DNA from: Dysgonomonas sp.
GTDB lineage: Bacteria > Bacteroidota > Bacteroidia > Bacteroidales > Dysgonomonadaceae
Assembly: GCA_030151105.1 (NCBI GenBank)
Contig: JASLEN010000240.1
Location: 1 to 6,376, forward strand
Length of the DNA stretch: 6,376 bases
Direction: 5' to 3'
The notes under the pieces were generated by a model, which was not told where the DNA came from, made no database searches, and saw only the letters and a list, made by a program, of their open reading frames with translations. Position 1 is the first letter of the stretch. Each line of letters opens with the position of its first letter. The translations under genes were made by a program, and so were the position numbers. Positions 6,091-6,376 of this stretch are shown here, in pieces.

Positions 6091-6376
6091 TTAACGTGCG
6101 ATTGATCTAGTATTTGGATTAATCATGATGTAACAAGCTTTTACATTTAAGGTGATTGTATCACTGGACACTGTAAGACAATCATCTGTTACTTGCAAAC
6201 GATAATAATATATTCCCGATCTAGCATGCAATGGAGCTAAGGTAGAGCTTGTACCATTAACAACATTTGTCCAGTTTGTTTCGTCGGTACTCATTTGCCA
6301 TTGATAGCTATAATTCCCTTTACCTCCAGTTATAGGACAACTCATCGCATTAGCTCTAGTTGCCACACAGATTTCT
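6091..6376 (-). CDS. C-terminal fragment of a secreted/surface protein with an Ig-like module (5' end outside window)
   Basis: Only the last 94 codons are visible. The frame is open to the window edge, so the GTG at 6366 and the ATG at 6345 are internal codons rather than starts. The segment GGKGNYSYQWQMSTDETNWT (about 17-36), then SGIYYYRLQVTDDC and SSDTITLNV, has the alternating beta-strand pattern, central tryptophan (YQWQ) and YYYR/V-T-D signature of the Ig-like or PKD-like repeats found in large Bacteroidota extracellular proteins. A 16-residue tail (KACYIMINPNTRSIAR) follows the module and ends the protein. Such proteins usually act in adhesion or as accessory surface domains, but this fragment gives no specific function. 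It is closed by the terminator at 6028-6069 and seems unlinked to the permease. Confidence 0.75.
   Translation of the reverse strand, partial: EICVATRANAMSCPITGGKGNYSYQWQMSTDETNWTNVVNGTSSTLAPLHARSGIYYYRLQVTDDCLTVSSDTITLNVKACYIMINPNTRSIAR

Overview
The window looks like chromosomal DNA from a member of the Bacteroidota, most likely the order Bacteroidales. The evidence is an AT-rich sequence, a SusC/RagA-type outer-membrane transporter, its FecR/ECF-sigma partners, a surface protein with an Ig-like fold, a Bacteroides-type -7 promoter box (TAnnTTTG), and gene starts without Shine-Dalgarno sequences. I cannot name the genus. All five genes lie on the minus strand, so transcription runs from high to low coordinates, and both end genes run off the window.

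From right to left: (1) 6376-6091 is the C-terminal end of a probable secreted or surface protein with an Ig-like module, closed by a strong intrinsic terminator at 6069-6028. (2) 5905-4220 is a complete APC-superfamily amino-acid permease of the CAT (cationic amino acid transporter) type, with a good -7 box just upstream. (3) 4219-3887 is a 333-bp gap without a gene, rich in inverted repeats, which should hold the end of the permease transcript and the promoter of the sigma gene. (4) 3886-3320 is an ECF sigma factor. (5) 3217-2030 is a FecR-type anti-sigma factor with one membrane span. (6) 2029-1872 is a 158-bp leader with a strong hairpin and two perfect 12-bp palindromes. (7) 1871-1 is the first 623 codons of a SusC/RagA TonB-dependent transporter that carries an N-terminal STN signalling domain.

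Genes 4, 5 and 7 form a classic trans-envelope cell-surface signalling cassette. The transporter would bind its substrate, probably a glycan or glycoconjugate. Its STN domain would then contact the periplasmic part of the FecR protein, which would free the sigma factor in the cytoplasm to raise expression of the transporter operon. A SusD-like lipoprotein and any enzymes would be expected beyond position 1 and cannot be seen. The permease and the Ig-like protein look like independent neighbours.

I find no RNA genes, mobile elements or CRISPR, and no evidence of a wholly new system. The most interesting parts are the non-coding leaders of the sigma and susC genes.
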